DNA of 64,000 nt, taken from the NCBI GenBank assembly GCA_902363335.1, contig CABIZV010000004.1, positions 248,001-312,000 on the forward strand, written 5' to 3'. Positions 8,485-17,276 of the stretch are shown one piece after another. This DNA is from Enterobacteriaceae bacterium. Its GTDB lineage: Bacteria; Pseudomonadota; Gammaproteobacteria; Enterobacterales; Enterobacteriaceae. A model generated the notes under the pieces. The model saw only the letters and a list, made by a program, of their open reading frames with translations, had not been told where the DNA came from and did no database searches. The first letter of the stretch is position 1; the number at the start of each line of letters is the position of its first letter. Position numbers and translations under genes: made by a program.

Positions 8485-9620
8485 GTGAACCCGCTTTTGA
8501 TGCCCCGGTATGGCATAACGGCAAAGCGCTGCGCAAAGGCTACACCACCGGCTCCTGTGCCACGGCGGCGGCCAAAGTTGCCGCGCTGATGGTCATGCGC
8601 CAGCACCTGATTCATCAGGTGTCGATTGTCACCCCTTCCGGCGTGACGCTGAATCTGAACGTCGAATCGCCGCATGTTAAAGGCCAGCAGGGAATTGCCG
8701 CCATTCGCAAAGACGGCGGTGATGATGTTGACGCCACTCATGGGATGCTGATTTTCGCCCGCGTCACGCTTAACGACAGCGGCGACATTACCCTGCGCGG
8801 CGGTGAGGGCGTTGGCACCGTCACCCGCAAAGGCATCGGGCTACCCATCGGCAGTTCGGCAATAAACCGCACCCCGCGCCACACCATTGAAACCGCCGTG
8901 CGTGAAGCGATTGGCCCCGCGCGCGGCGCGGAGGTCGAAATTTTTGCCCCGGAAGGCGAGGTGCGGGCGCAAAAAACCTATAACGCGCGGCTGGGCATCG
9001 TGGGCGGCATCTCGATTATCGGCACCACCGGCATCGTCACGCCGATGTCTGAGGAGAGCTGGAAACGCTCGCTGGCGCTGGAGCTTGAGATGAAGCGCGC
9101 GGCGGGACTTGAGCGGGTGATATTGGTGCCGGGCAACCACGGCGAACGCTTCGTGCGCGAGCAGATGGGCATCGACTCGACGGTGGTGGTCACCATGAGC
9201 AACTTTGTCGGCTACATGATTGAGGAGGCCGTGCGGCTGGGCTTTCGCCAGATAGTGCTGATAGGCCACCCCGGCAAGCTGATTAAAATCGCCGCCGGAA
9301 TTTTCCACACCCACAGCCATATTGCCGATGCGCGAATGGAAACGCTGGTCGCCCATCTGGCCTTGCTCGGCGCGCCGCTTGAGCTGCTGACGCGGGTCAG
9401 CGATTGCGATACCACCGAAGCGGCGATGGAGCATATTGACGCGTTCGGTTTTCAGCGCATCTACAACCATCTTGCCGAACGCATCTGTCTGCGCGTCATG
9501 CAGCGTCTGCGCTTCACCAAAACGCCGCCGCAATGCGACGCCATTATGTTCTCGTTTGATAACCAGATCCTCGGCAGTAATCGTCCGGTCAGTGAAATTG
9601 TCGAGGCGATGCAATGCTGA
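8481..9620 (+). CDS. cbiD: Cobalt-precorrin-5B C1-methyltransferase CbiD
   Basis: S-adenosylmethionine-dependent methylation at C-1 in the anaerobic corrin pathway. The 379 residues match Salmonella CbiD. The recognisable N-terminal motif is LRKGYTTGSCATAAAKVAA (about 13-31), and a later GHPGKLIKIAAGIFHTHS segment is family-specific. It overlaps cbiC by 4 bp (ATGA) and cbiE by 7 bp, and so is embedded in a translationally coupled string. Confidence 0.96.
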   Translation: MSEPAFDAPVWHNGKALRKGYTTGSCATAAAKVAALMVMRQHLIHQVSIVTPSGVTLNLNVESPHVKGQQGIAAIRKDGGDDVDATHGMLIFARVTLNDSGDITLRGGEGVGTVTRKGIGLPIGSSAINRTPRHTIETAVREAIGPARGAEVEIFAPEGEVRAQKTYNARLGIVGGISIIGTTGIVTPMSEESWKRSLALELEMKRAAGLERVILVPGNHGERFVREQMGIDSTVVVTMSNFVGYMIEEAVRLGFRQIVLIGHPGKLIKIAAGIFHTHSHIADARMETLVAHLALLGAPLELLTRVSDCDTTEAAMEHIDAFGFQRIYNHLAERICLRVMQRLRFTKTPPQCDAIMFSFDNQILGSNRPVSEIVEAMQC

Positions 9621-10219
9621 CGGTGGTGGGCATGGGCCCGGCGGGCGTGCAATTGATGACGCCGCAGGCGGTACAAGCCGTGGCGAAGGCCGATGCGCTG
9701 GTTGGCGCGACACGTCATCTGGCGCAGTTCCCGCATTTCAGCGGCGAACGTTGCCCGCTGGGCGCCAATATCGATGAGGTGCTAGCGTGGATTGCGGCAC
9801 GCCCCACGCAAAACGTGGTGGTGCTGGCCTCCGGCGACCCGCTGTTTTACGGCATCGGCACGCGGCTGATTGCTCATTTTGGCCGCGATAACGTGCAGGT
9901 GATCCCCGGTGTCAGCGCCGTGCAGTATCTGTGTGCGCGGGCGGGTGTCGACATGAACGAGATGTGGCTCACCAGCAGTCACGGGCGCGAGGTGAACTTT
10001 GACGCCATCGCCCGCCATCTCAAGGTGGCAATGGTCACCGACAAGCGCTGCGGGCCGAAGCACATTGCCGCTGAACTGGTGGCGCGCGGTAAAGGGCATC
10101 GCTGGATGGTGATTGGCGAAAATCTGGCGCAGGACAACGAACGCATCCACTGGCTGCCGGTCAGCGCGGTGGAGAACGACTATGAGATGAACACGGTGGT
10201 GATCCTCGATGAAAGATGA
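9614..10219 (+). CDS. cbiE: Cobalt-precorrin-7 C5-methyltransferase CbiE
   Basis: Methylates C-5 of the corrin ring. It has 201 residues of the tetrapyrrole methylase fold: an N-terminal glycine-rich start (TVVGMGPAGVQLMTPQA) and the SAM loop VVLASGDPLFYGIGTRL, followed by PGVSAVQYLCAR. It is separate from cbiT, as in Salmonella; in many aerobic organisms the two are fused as CobL. It overlaps cbiD by 7 bp and cbiT by 11 bp. Confidence 0.95.
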   Translation: MLTVVGMGPAGVQLMTPQAVQAVAKADALVGATRHLAQFPHFSGERCPLGANIDEVLAWIAARPTQNVVVLASGDPLFYGIGTRLIAHFGRDNVQVIPGVSAVQYLCARAGVDMNEMWLTSSHGREVNFDAIARHLKVAMVTDKRCGPKHIAAELVARGKGHRWMVIGENLAQDNERIHWLPVSAVENDYEMNTVVILDER

Positions 10220-10787
10220 ACTGTTTTTGCGCGGCGAAAAAGTGCCGATGACCAAAGAAGCGGTGCGCGCGCTGGCGCTGTCAAAGCTGGAATTGCATTG
10301 GGCCAGCCACCTGATTGATATCGGTGCGGGAACCGGCAGCGTATCGATTGAAGCGGCATTGCAAAACCCCACGCTTGCGGTCACGGCGATTGAGCGTAAC
10401 CCGGCAGCGCTGCGCTTACTGGAGGAGAACTGCCAGCGCTTTGCCTGCGGCAATATCACGGTGATAGCCGGAGAAGCGCCGGACGTCGAGGTTGAGCAGG
10501 CTGACGCCGTTTTTATCGGCGGCAGCGGTGGGCATCTTTGCGCGCTGATTGACTGGTCATTGCAGCATCTGCGCCCCGGTGGGCGGTTGGTGATGACGTT
10601 TATCCTGCAGGAAAATTTGCACGCCGCGCTCGACCATTTACGACAGTCAGGCGTCACGGCGATGGACTGCCAGCAGTTAACCATCTCCGCGCTCACGTCG
10701 CTTGGCAGCGGGCACTATTTCAAGCCGCATAACCCCATTTTTGTGATTGCCTGTCAAAAGGAAGATGCCCATGTCTGCACGCTTTGA
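10209..10787 (+). CDS. cbiT: Cobalt-precorrin-6B C15-methyltransferase (decarboxylating) CbiT
   Basis: Methylates C-15 and decarboxylates the C-12 acetate. It has 192 residues, the Salmonella length, with a classical Rossmann methyltransferase core: SAM motif I DIGAGTGSVSIEAA at about 37-50 and acidic motif II TAIERN. The start MKDELFLRGEKVPMTKEAVRA is typical. It overlaps the 3' ends of cbiE (11 bp) and the 5' end of cbiF (17 bp). Confidence 0.95.
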   Translation: MKDELFLRGEKVPMTKEAVRALALSKLELHWASHLIDIGAGTGSVSIEAALQNPTLAVTAIERNPAALRLLEENCQRFACGNITVIAGEAPDVEVEQADAVFIGGSGGHLCALIDWSLQHLRPGGRLVMTFILQENLHAALDHLRQSGVTAMDCQQLTISALTSLGSGHYFKPHNPIFVIACQKEDAHVCTL

Positions 10788-11544
10788 TAACCGCTGTGTC
10801 TGGTTCGTTGGCGCAGGCCCCGGCGACCGCGACCTGATTACCTTAAAAGGCTACCGCCTGCTGCAACAAGCGCAGGTGGTTATCTACGCCGGTTCGCTTA
10901 TTAACACCGAACTGCTGGAGTACTGCCCGCCAGATGCCCAATGCCACGACAGCGCTGAACTGCATCTGGAACAAATTCTTGCGTTGATGGAAGACGGAGT
11001 GAAAGCCGGGAAAACGGTGGTGCGCCTGCAAACCGGCGATGTTTCGCTGTACGGCTCGGTGCGCGAGCAGGGCGAAGAGCTGACGCGTCGCGGCATCGCC
11101 TGGCAGGTGGTGCCGGGCGTCAGCGCGTTTCTCGGCGCGGCGGCGGAACTGGGCGTTGAATACACCGTCCCGGAAGTATCGCAAAGCCTGATTATCACTC
11201 GTCTGGAAGGGCGCACGCCGGTGCCAGCTCGCGAACAGCTTGAGTCGTTTGCCCAGCATCAAACCTCCATGGCGATTTATCTCTCCGTCCAGCGTGTTCA
11301 CAAGGTGGCGGAACGGCTGATTGAGGGCGGCTATCCGGCAAATACGCCGGTGGCGGTGGTTTACAAAGCGACCTGGCCGGAAAGCCAGACGGTGCGCGGA
11401 ACGCTGGCGGATATTGGCGACAAAGTGCGTGATGCGGGGATTCGTAAAACGGCGCTGATTCTGGTCGGCAACTTCCTCGGTGAGGAGTATCACTACTCGC
11501 GTCTGTACGCGGCGGACTTCAGCCATGAATACCGTAAAGCCTGA
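10771..11544 (+). CDS. cbiF: Cobalt-precorrin-4 C11-methyltransferase CbiF
   Basis: Methylates C-11. The ATG at 10771 is chosen because AAAAGGAAG lies just upstream and gives 257 residues, exactly the Salmonella length; an in-frame TTG at 10747 is rejected. It has the tetrapyrrole methylase fold, with WFVGAGPGDRDLITLKGYRL at the N-terminus, RLQTGDVSLYGSVREQ as the SAM loop and VPGVSAFLGAAAELG. The C-terminal HYSRLYAADFSHEYRKA is conserved. It overlaps cbiG by 20 bp. Confidence 0.96.
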   Translation: MSARFDNRCVWFVGAGPGDRDLITLKGYRLLQQAQVVIYAGSLINTELLEYCPPDAQCHDSAELHLEQILALMEDGVKAGKTVVRLQTGDVSLYGSVREQGEELTRRGIAWQVVPGVSAFLGAAAELGVEYTVPEVSQSLIITRLEGRTPVPAREQLESFAQHQTSMAIYLSVQRVHKVAERLIEGGYPANTPVAVVYKATWPESQTVRGTLADIGDKVRDAGIRKTALILVGNFLGEEYHYSRLYAADFSHEYRKA

Positions 11545-12580
11545 CGGCATTGCGCTGTTTTGCCTTACCCCCGGCGGCGTGGCGTTAGCGAAACGGCTCA
11601 CTGCGGTGCAGCCGATGACCTGTCTCACCCGCGAGGCGCTGGTGGAAGAGGGCTTTTTGGCGTTTGACGGCAGCTTTGCGCAAAGCGTGCAGCAGGCGTT
11701 TAGCCGCTATTCGGCGCTGATTTTTATCGGCGCCACCGGTATTGCCGTGCGCGTGCTGGCACCGTTGCTGGTGGACAAATTTCACGACCCGGCTGTGGTG
11801 GTGATTGACGAGCGCGGCAAGCACGTTATCAGCCTGCTCTCGGGCCATATCGGCGGCGCGAATACGCTGGCGCGCCATCTGGCGAGCATTCTTGGCGTTG
11901 ACCCGGTAATCACCACCGCGACCGACGTTAACGAGGTGGCGGCGCTGGATACGTTAGCCTGCCAGCTGAATGCCCGAATGCTCGATTTTCGCATGGCGGT
12001 GAAGACCGTGAATCAAATGCTGGTCAGCCAGCAGCGCGTCGGGCTGTGGTGGGATGAATCGCTCGCCGATGAGGTGAGCCGCTGTGACCGCCGTGGTTTT
12101 ATCACCGTGAGCTGTCTCGACGCCTTGCCTGAACTGGACGCGCTGGTGTGTATCACCCTGCGCGATACGCTGCCGGAACTGCCGCTGCCGCACTGGAAGC
12201 TGGTTCCGCGACGGATTGTGGCGGGCATTGGCTGCCGTCGCGACACCCCTTGTGCCTTGATCTCACAGCTTCTGTCACGGCAGTTTGCGGCGCAACGGCT
12301 CGATCCGCTGGCCCTGAAGGCCATTGGCAGCATCGTCGTCAAACAAGATGAACCGGGACTGATTGAGCTTGCCCGCGCAGCCGATGTGCCGTTTGAAATT
12401 TTTAGCGTCGCCGCCCTGTGCGAGCACCAACACCGCTTTCCCGCTTCGCAATTTGTCAAACAAACGGTGGGCGTCGGCAGCGTTTCCGGCCCGGCGGCGT
12501 GGCTGATGAGCGACGGGCATCTTATCGGCGAGACCCTGCGTGAACAGGGCGTCACTATTACTTTGGGAGTTACACACTGA
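11525..12580 (+). CDS. cbiG: Cobalt-precorrin-5A hydrolase CbiG
   Basis: Opens the ring-A delta-lactone of cobalt-precorrin-5A and releases acetaldehyde. The start MNTVKPDGIALFCLTPGG at 11525 gives 351 residues, matching Salmonella. Three family parts are visible: an N-terminal domain, the central IFIGATGIAVRVLAPLL plus SLLSGHIGGAN, and the C-terminal domain beginning VAGIGCRRDTPC and ending SVSGPAAWLMS. It overlaps cbiF by 20 bp, and its stop shares one base with the cbiH start. Confidence 0.95.
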   Translation: MNTVKPDGIALFCLTPGGVALAKRLTAVQPMTCLTREALVEEGFLAFDGSFAQSVQQAFSRYSALIFIGATGIAVRVLAPLLVDKFHDPAVVVIDERGKHVISLLSGHIGGANTLARHLASILGVDPVITTATDVNEVAALDTLACQLNARMLDFRMAVKTVNQMLVSQQRVGLWWDESLADEVSRCDRRGFITVSCLDALPELDALVCITLRDTLPELPLPHWKLVPRRIVAGIGCRRDTPCALISQLLSRQFAAQRLDPLALKAIGSIVVKQDEPGLIELARAADVPFEIFSVAALCEHQHRFPASQFVKQTVGVGSVSGPAAWLMSDGHLIGETLREQGVTITLGVTH

Positions 12581-13305
12581 TGTTAAGCGTAATCGGAATT
12601 GGCCCCGGCTCGCAGGCCATGATGACCATGGAAGCCGTTGAAGCCTTGCAGGCGGCGGAAATCGTCGTCGGCTATAAAACCTACACGCACCTGGTAAAAG
12701 CCTTTACCGGCGACAAACAGGTGATCAAAACCGGAATGTGCAAAGAGATCGAGCGCTGCCAGGCGGCGATTGATCTGGCGCAGGCCGGGCACAACGTGGC
12801 GTTGATTAGCAGCGGTGATGCCGGCATTTACGGCATGGCCGGGCTGGTGCTGGAACTGGTCAGCAAACAGAAGCTGGACGTGGAAGTGCGCCTGATCCCC
12901 GGCATGACCGCCAGTATCGCCGCCGCCGCGTTACTGGGTGCGCCGCTGATGCATGACTTCTGCCATATCAGCTTAAGCGACCTGCTCACCCCGTGGCCGG
13001 TGATTGAAAAACGCATTATCGCCGCCGGAGAAGCCGACTTTGTTATCTGCTTTTACAATCCGCGCAGCCGGGGTCGGGAAGGGCATCTGGCGCGCGCATT
13101 TGAACTGTTGGCCGCTAGCAAAAATGCCAATACGCCGGTGGGCGTGGTGAAAGCTGCCGGACGTAAAAAAGAAGAGAAATGGCTGACCACGCTTGGCGAA
13201 ATGGACTTTACGCCGGTCGACATGACCAGCCTCGTCATCGTCGGCAATAAAACCACCTACGTGCAGGATGGCCTGATGATTACGCCAAGAGGCTACGTGC
13301 TGTGA
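12580..13305 (+). CDS. cbiH: Cobalt-factor III C17-methyltransferase CbiH
   Basis: Methylates C-17 and drives ring contraction with delta-lactone formation. It has 241 residues of the tetrapyrrole methylase family: SVIGIGPGSQAMMTMEA at the N-terminus, the SAM loop ALISSGDAGIYGMAGLV, IPGMTASIAAAALLGAPL, and FYNPRSRGREGHL, which is characteristic of CbiH/CobJ. TGATG coupling joins it to cbiG, and it overlaps cbiJ by 4 bp. Confidence 0.95.
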   Translation: MLSVIGIGPGSQAMMTMEAVEALQAAEIVVGYKTYTHLVKAFTGDKQVIKTGMCKEIERCQAAIDLAQAGHNVALISSGDAGIYGMAGLVLELVSKQKLDVEVRLIPGMTASIAAAALLGAPLMHDFCHISLSDLLTPWPVIEKRIIAAGEADFVICFYNPRSRGREGHLARAFELLAASKNANTPVGVVKAAGRKKEEKWLTTLGEMDFTPVDMTSLVIVGNKTTYVQDGLMITPRGYVL

Positions 13306-14087
13306 GCCACGGCGATGTTCTGGTATTGGGCGGAACCAGCGATGCGCGGGCGATTTGCCAGCAGCTTGACGCCGCCGGGGTGCGCTACACCGTGTCGGTG
13401 GCGACGCCCACGGGAGAAGCGCTGGCGGGCGATATTGAGGGCAAAGTGCGCTGCGGACGACTGGATCTGACGCAGATGGTGGCCTGGCTTGTCGAGCACC
13501 AGACCCGCTGGGTGATTGATGCCTCGCATCCGTATGCCGAAGTGGTCAGCCGCAATGCGGTTGCCGCCTGCGCGCAGACCGGCGTGCTGTTAAGCCGCTA
13601 CCAGCGCCCGGAACAGCTGAGTTCATTAACGCATCCGCAGCTTTATTACGTCAGCAATATTGCCGAGGCCTGCGCGCTGTTGAAAAACATGGGCCAGCGG
13701 GTGCTATTGACTACCGGCAGTAAAGACCTGCCGCAGTGGCGTGAAGCGTTGCCGGAGAAAACGCTGCTTGCCCGCGTGTTGCCGGTGCCAGAGGTGGTGC
13801 AGCAGTGTGTCGACTTAGGCTTTGGCGTCGGTGAGATTTTTGCCCTGTGCGCGCCGTTTAGCGCCGAATTTAACGCCGCCTTCTACCGCCACTGCCGCGC
13901 CGATGTGATGGTCACCAAGGCTTCCGGCGCGGAAGGGGGTTATCAGGAAAAGGTTCAGCCCTGCCTGGATGCGGGAATTCCCTGCATCGTGATTACCCGC
14001 CCGGCACCGTTGGTGACCGGCGATGAACGACTGGAAAGTCAGGCCGCCTTTGCCGAGCGTTTAGCGCGCTGGCAGGCCACGGCCTAA
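13302..14087 (+). CDS. cbiJ: Cobalt-precorrin-6A reductase CbiJ
   Basis: NADH-dependent reduction of cobalt-precorrin-6A. It has 261 residues (263 in Salmonella). An N-terminal nucleotide-binding turn VLVLGGTSDARAICQQL and the conserved WVIDASHPYAEVVS and TKASGAEGGYQEKV segments identify the family. GTG start overlapping the cbiH stop (GTGA). It is followed 10 bp later by cbiK, with a clear AAGGA. Confidence 0.95.
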   Translation: MSHGDVLVLGGTSDARAICQQLDAAGVRYTVSVATPTGEALAGDIEGKVRCGRLDLTQMVAWLVEHQTRWVIDASHPYAEVVSRNAVAACAQTGVLLSRYQRPEQLSSLTHPQLYYVSNIAEACALLKNMGQRVLLTTGSKDLPQWREALPEKTLLARVLPVPEVVQQCVDLGFGVGEIFALCAPFSAEFNAAFYRHCRADVMVTKASGAEGGYQEKVQPCLDAGIPCIVITRPAPLVTGDERLESQAAFAERLARWQATA

Positions 14088-14097
14088 GGAAACGATG

Positions 14098-14877
14098 ATG
14101 AAAAAAGCCCTGTTAGTGGTGAGTTTCGGCACCAGTTACCCCGAGACCTGTGAGAAAAATATTGTCGCCTGTGAGCGTGCGCTGGCGGCAAGCTGCCCTG
14201 ACCGTGACCTGTTTCGCGCCTTTACCTCCGGGATGATCATCCGCAAGCTCAAGCTGCGAGACGGCATTGAAATTGATACCCCGCTGGAAGCGCTGAAAAA
14301 GCTGGCCGAGCAGGGGTATCAGGACGTGGCGATTCAGTCACTGCATATTATCAACGGCGATGAATACGAGAAGATTGCGCATGAAGTGCAGAGCCTGCGT
14401 CCGCTCTTTAACCGTCTGACTCTCGGTAAGCCGCTGCTGAGCGGTCATCAAGACTATGTGCGCTTGATGCAGGCGCTGGAGCAGCAGATGCCCGCGCTTA
14501 ACGCCAATGAGAAAGTGGTGTTTATGGGCCACGGCGCCAGCCACCACGCCTTTGCTGCCTACGCCTGCCTCGATCATATGATGAGCGTCCAGCGCTTCCC
14601 GGCGCGCGTTGGCGCGGTGGAAAGCTATCCCGAAGTGGACGTGCTGATTGACAGCCTCAGCCAGGAAGGCGTGCGCGGCGTACACCTGATGCCGCTCATG
14701 CTGGTGGCGGGTGACCACGCGATTAACGATATGGCCTCTGACGAAGAAGATTCGTGGAAAACGCAGTTCAACGCCGCGGGCATTCCGGCCACGCCGTGGC
14801 TTAATGGGCTGGGCGAGAACCCGGCGGTGCGGGCGATGTTTGTTGAGCATCTGCAACAATCGCTGGAGGTGGCATGA
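14098..14877 (+). CDS. cbiK: Sirohydrochlorin cobaltochelatase CbiK
   Basis: Inserts cobalt into sirohydrochlorin (factor II) without ATP, the entry step of the anaerobic pathway. Of two adjacent ATGs (14095, 14098) the second is chosen: AAGGA is then 7 bp upstream and the catalytic histidines fall at His145 (MGHGASHHAF) and His207 (VAGDHAINDM), the Salmonella numbers. It has 259 residues and two chelatase half-domains. It overlaps cbiL by 4 bp. Confidence 0.95.
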   Translation: MKKALLVVSFGTSYPETCEKNIVACERALAASCPDRDLFRAFTSGMIIRKLKLRDGIEIDTPLEALKKLAEQGYQDVAIQSLHIINGDEYEKIAHEVQSLRPLFNRLTLGKPLLSGHQDYVRLMQALEQQMPALNANEKVVFMGHGASHHAFAAYACLDHMMSVQRFPARVGAVESYPEVDVLIDSLSQEGVRGVHLMPLMLVAGDHAINDMASDEEDSWKTQFNAAGIPATPWLNGLGENPAVRAMFVEHLQQSLEVA

Positions 14878-15587
14878 GCGGGAAACTGTATGCCTTAAGC
14901 ACCGGCCCTGGTGCGGCGGATCTTATCACCGTGCGTGCGGCGCGCATTCTCGGCGCGCTCGATATTCTCTATGCCCCGGCGGGTCGCAAAGGCGGCGACA
15001 GCCTTGCGCTCTCTATCGTCCGGGAATATCTGGGTGAGCACACCGAGGTGCGCTGCTGTCACTTTCCGATGAGCGCCGACAGTGCTGAAAAAGAGGCGGT
15101 GTGGGACGACGTCTCCAGCGCGCTGGTGCGCGAAGTGGAGGCCGGTAAGCAGGTTGGCTTTATCACGCTCGGCGACGCGATGCTGTTCAGCACCTGGGTC
15201 TTTTTACTCAAACGCATTGGCAGCCCGCAATGGCTGGAAATTGTTCCCGGCGTGACCTCGTTCGCCGCCATTGCCGCGCGCGCGCAAACGCCGCTGGCGA
15301 TGGAGCAACAGTCGCTGGCGGTTGTCGCCTGCACCGCACCGGAAGCGGAGATTGAACGCGCGCTGGCACAGCATGACAGCCTGGTGCTGATGAAGGTTTA
15401 TGGTCGCTTCGCCCGTATCAAAGCGCTGCTGGCTAAAGCTGGCCTGCTGGAGTGCGCGCTGATGATGGCCGAGGCCACGCTGCCCGGCGAACAGTGCTGG
15501 CACAACCTTTCGCAGGTGGCTGATGACCAGCCGCTGCCGTATTTCTCGACCATTCTGGTCAACAAACAGTGGGGAGAGACAAAATGA
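14874..15587 (+). CDS. cbiL: Cobalt-factor II C20-methyltransferase CbiL
   Basis: Methylates C-20 of cobalt-factor II. It has 237 residues of the tetrapyrrole methylase family: LYALSTGPGAADLITVRAAR at the N-terminus, GFITLGDAMLFSTWVFLLKR as the SAM loop and IVPGVTSFAAIAARAQTPLA. Start ATG overlaps the cbiK stop (ATGA) after GGAGG. It overlaps the cbiM start by 4 bp. Confidence 0.95.
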   Translation: MSGKLYALSTGPGAADLITVRAARILGALDILYAPAGRKGGDSLALSIVREYLGEHTEVRCCHFPMSADSAEKEAVWDDVSSALVREVEAGKQVGFITLGDAMLFSTWVFLLKRIGSPQWLEIVPGVTSFAAIAARAQTPLAMEQQSLAVVACTAPEAEIERALAQHDSLVLMKVYGRFARIKALLAKAGLLECALMMAEATLPGEQCWHNLSQVADDQPLPYFSTILVNKQWGETK

Positions 15588-16321
15588 AATTAGAGCAACA
15601 GCTGAAAAAGCTGTCGATAAGCGGCCTTGCGGCGGCGCTCTTGCTGCTGGTGGTGCCAGAGCAGGCGTTTGCGATGCACATTATGGAAGGGTTCCTGCCG
15701 CCGCTGTGGGCGCTGGCGTGGTGGCTGCTGTTCCTGCCGTGCCTGTGGTATGGGCTGGTGCGCTTGCGGCGTATCGTGCAGGAAGACAACAACCAGAAGG
15801 TGCTGCTGGCGCTGTGCGGGGCGTTTATTTTTGTGCTCTCCGCGCTGAAGATCCCCTCTGTCACCGGAAGCTGTTCGCACCCCACCGGCGTGGGGCTGGC
15901 GGTGATCCTCTTTGGCCCCGGCGTGGTGGCCATTCTCGGCGCCATTGTGCTGCTGTTCCAGGCGCTGCTGCTGGCGCACGGCGGGCTGACCACGCTTGGC
16001 GCAAACGGCATGTCGATGGCGGTGATTGGGCCGATTGTCGGCTATCTGGTGTGGAAAATGGCCTGTAAAGCCGGTTTTCGCCGCGATGTGTCGGTGTTTC
16101 TGTGCGCGATGCTGGCGGATCTGGCGACCTATTTTGTCACCTCACTCCAGCTGGGCGTTGCGTTCCCGGATCCGCAGGCGGGGATCGCTGGTTCAAGCCT
16201 GAAGTTTATGGGGATCTTCTGTCTGACCCAGATCCCGATCGCCATTGCCGAAGGGTTACTGACGGTGATGATCTACGACCAGTTGACCAAGCGTCAGTTG
16301 ATCCCTGCGCGAGGACACTAA
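15584..16321 (+). CDS. cbiM: Cobalt ECF transporter, S component CbiM
   Basis: Substrate-binding membrane component of the CbiMNQO cobalt importer. The ATG at 15584 overlaps the cbiL stop and gives 245 residues as in Salmonella. A signal peptide (about 1-33) ends AFA just before MHIMEGFLP: the freed N-terminal Met-His loop is the known cobalt site. Several membrane helices follow, and the SCSHPTGVGLAV segment is family-specific. Confidence 0.96.
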   Translation: MKLEQQLKKLSISGLAAALLLLVVPEQAFAMHIMEGFLPPLWALAWWLLFLPCLWYGLVRLRRIVQEDNNQKVLLALCGAFIFVLSALKIPSVTGSCSHPTGVGLAVILFGPGVVAILGAIVLLFQALLLAHGGLTTLGANGMSMAVIGPIVGYLVWKMACKAGFRRDVSVFLCAMLADLATYFVTSLQLGVAFPDPQAGIAGSSLKFMGIFCLTQIPIAIAEGLLTVMIYDQLTKRQLIPARGH

Positions 16322-16322
16322 A

Positions 16323-16604
16323 ATGAAAAAGACAATGATCCTACTGGCGATGGTTATCGCGCTGGTGATCCTGCCGTTCTTTATCAATCACGGCGGTGAA
16401 TACGGCGGCTCTGACGGCGAAGCGGAAAGCCAGATCCAGGCCGTTGCCCCGCACTATGAACCGTGGTTCCAGCCGCTATATGAACCGGCCAGCGGTGAAA
16501 TTGAAAGCCTGCTGTTTACCCTGCAAGGTTCGCTGGGCGCGGCGGTGATTTTTTATATTCTGGGCTACTACAAAGGCCGCCAGCGCAATGATGACCGGGC
16601 TTGA
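16323..16604 (+). CDS. cbiN: Cobalt transport protein CbiN
   Basis: Small auxiliary membrane protein of the cobalt transporter. It has 93 residues with one helix near the N-terminus (about 5-22) and one near the C-terminus (about 62-82), separated by a periplasmic loop rich in Glu and Pro, ending in a charged cytosolic tail KGRQRNDDRA. It follows cbiM by 1 bp, and its 3' end overlaps cbiQ. Confidence 0.94.
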   Translation: MKKTMILLAMVIALVILPFFINHGGEYGGSDGEAESQIQAVAPHYEPWFQPLYEPASGEIESLLFTLQGSLGAAVIFYILGYYKGRQRNDDRA

Positions 16605-17268
16605 TAGGCTCAGCTACCAAAGCCGTTGGTTCCATGTGCCGCCGGAGCGGAAATTTCTGTTCTGGCTGCTGTTGATGGTTCTGGCCTTCAGCCTGCCGCC
16701 GCTGGGGCAGGCGCTGCTGATGTGTTTCACGGCGGCGCTGACCTGCTGGCTGCTGCGCATTTCCCTGTGGCGGTGGTGTCGCTGGATGGCGCTGCCGCTG
16801 GGATTTTTGCTGGTGGGCGTGGTGACGATCGTGTTTAGCATCAGCCGCGACCCGCAGGCGCTGCTGTTCAGCGTGCCTCTCGGATCGTTTCGGCTGGGCA
16901 TCACCTCGGTTGGATTAGCTACCGCTAACGACACCTTCTGGCGCAGCCTGGCGGCGCTGTCGGCAACCTTCTGGCTGGTGCTGAATTTACCGTTTCCCCA
17001 GCTTATTGTCCTGCTCAAACGGGCGCGTGTGCCGCGTCTGCTTATTGAGCAGATTCTGCTGACCTGGCGCTTTATCTTTATCCTGCTCGACGAGGCAATG
17101 GCCATTCATCGAGCGCAAACGCTGCGCTTTGGCTACCGTAACGTGCGGCTGGGCTACCGCTCGCTGTCAATGCTGGTCGGCCTGCTGTTTACCCGCGTGC
17201 TTATGCGCTATCAACAAATGAGTACCGCGCTGGATATCAAACTGTATCAGGGTGATTTTCACCTTTAA
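16591..17268 (+). CDS. cbiQ: Cobalt ECF transporter, T component CbiQ
   Basis: Integral membrane T component that couples CbiM to the ATPase CbiO. It has 225 residues from the second of two adjacent ATGs (16588, 16591), matching Salmonella MTGLDRLSYQSRW. Five or so hydrophobic segments are visible. The coupling helices have the Ala-Arg-Gly-like signatures RARVPRLLIEQILLTWRF and the later HRAQTLRFGYRN. It overlaps cbiN by 14 bp. Confidence 0.94.
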   Translation: MTGLDRLSYQSRWFHVPPERKFLFWLLLMVLAFSLPPLGQALLMCFTAALTCWLLRISLWRWCRWMALPLGFLLVGVVTIVFSISRDPQALLFSVPLGSFRLGITSVGLATANDTFWRSLAALSATFWLVLNLPFPQLIVLLKRARVPRLLIEQILLTWRFIFILLDEAMAIHRAQTLRFGYRNVRLGYRSLSMLVGLLFTRVLMRYQQMSTALDIKLYQGDFHL

Positions 17269-17276
17269 GGACCCCC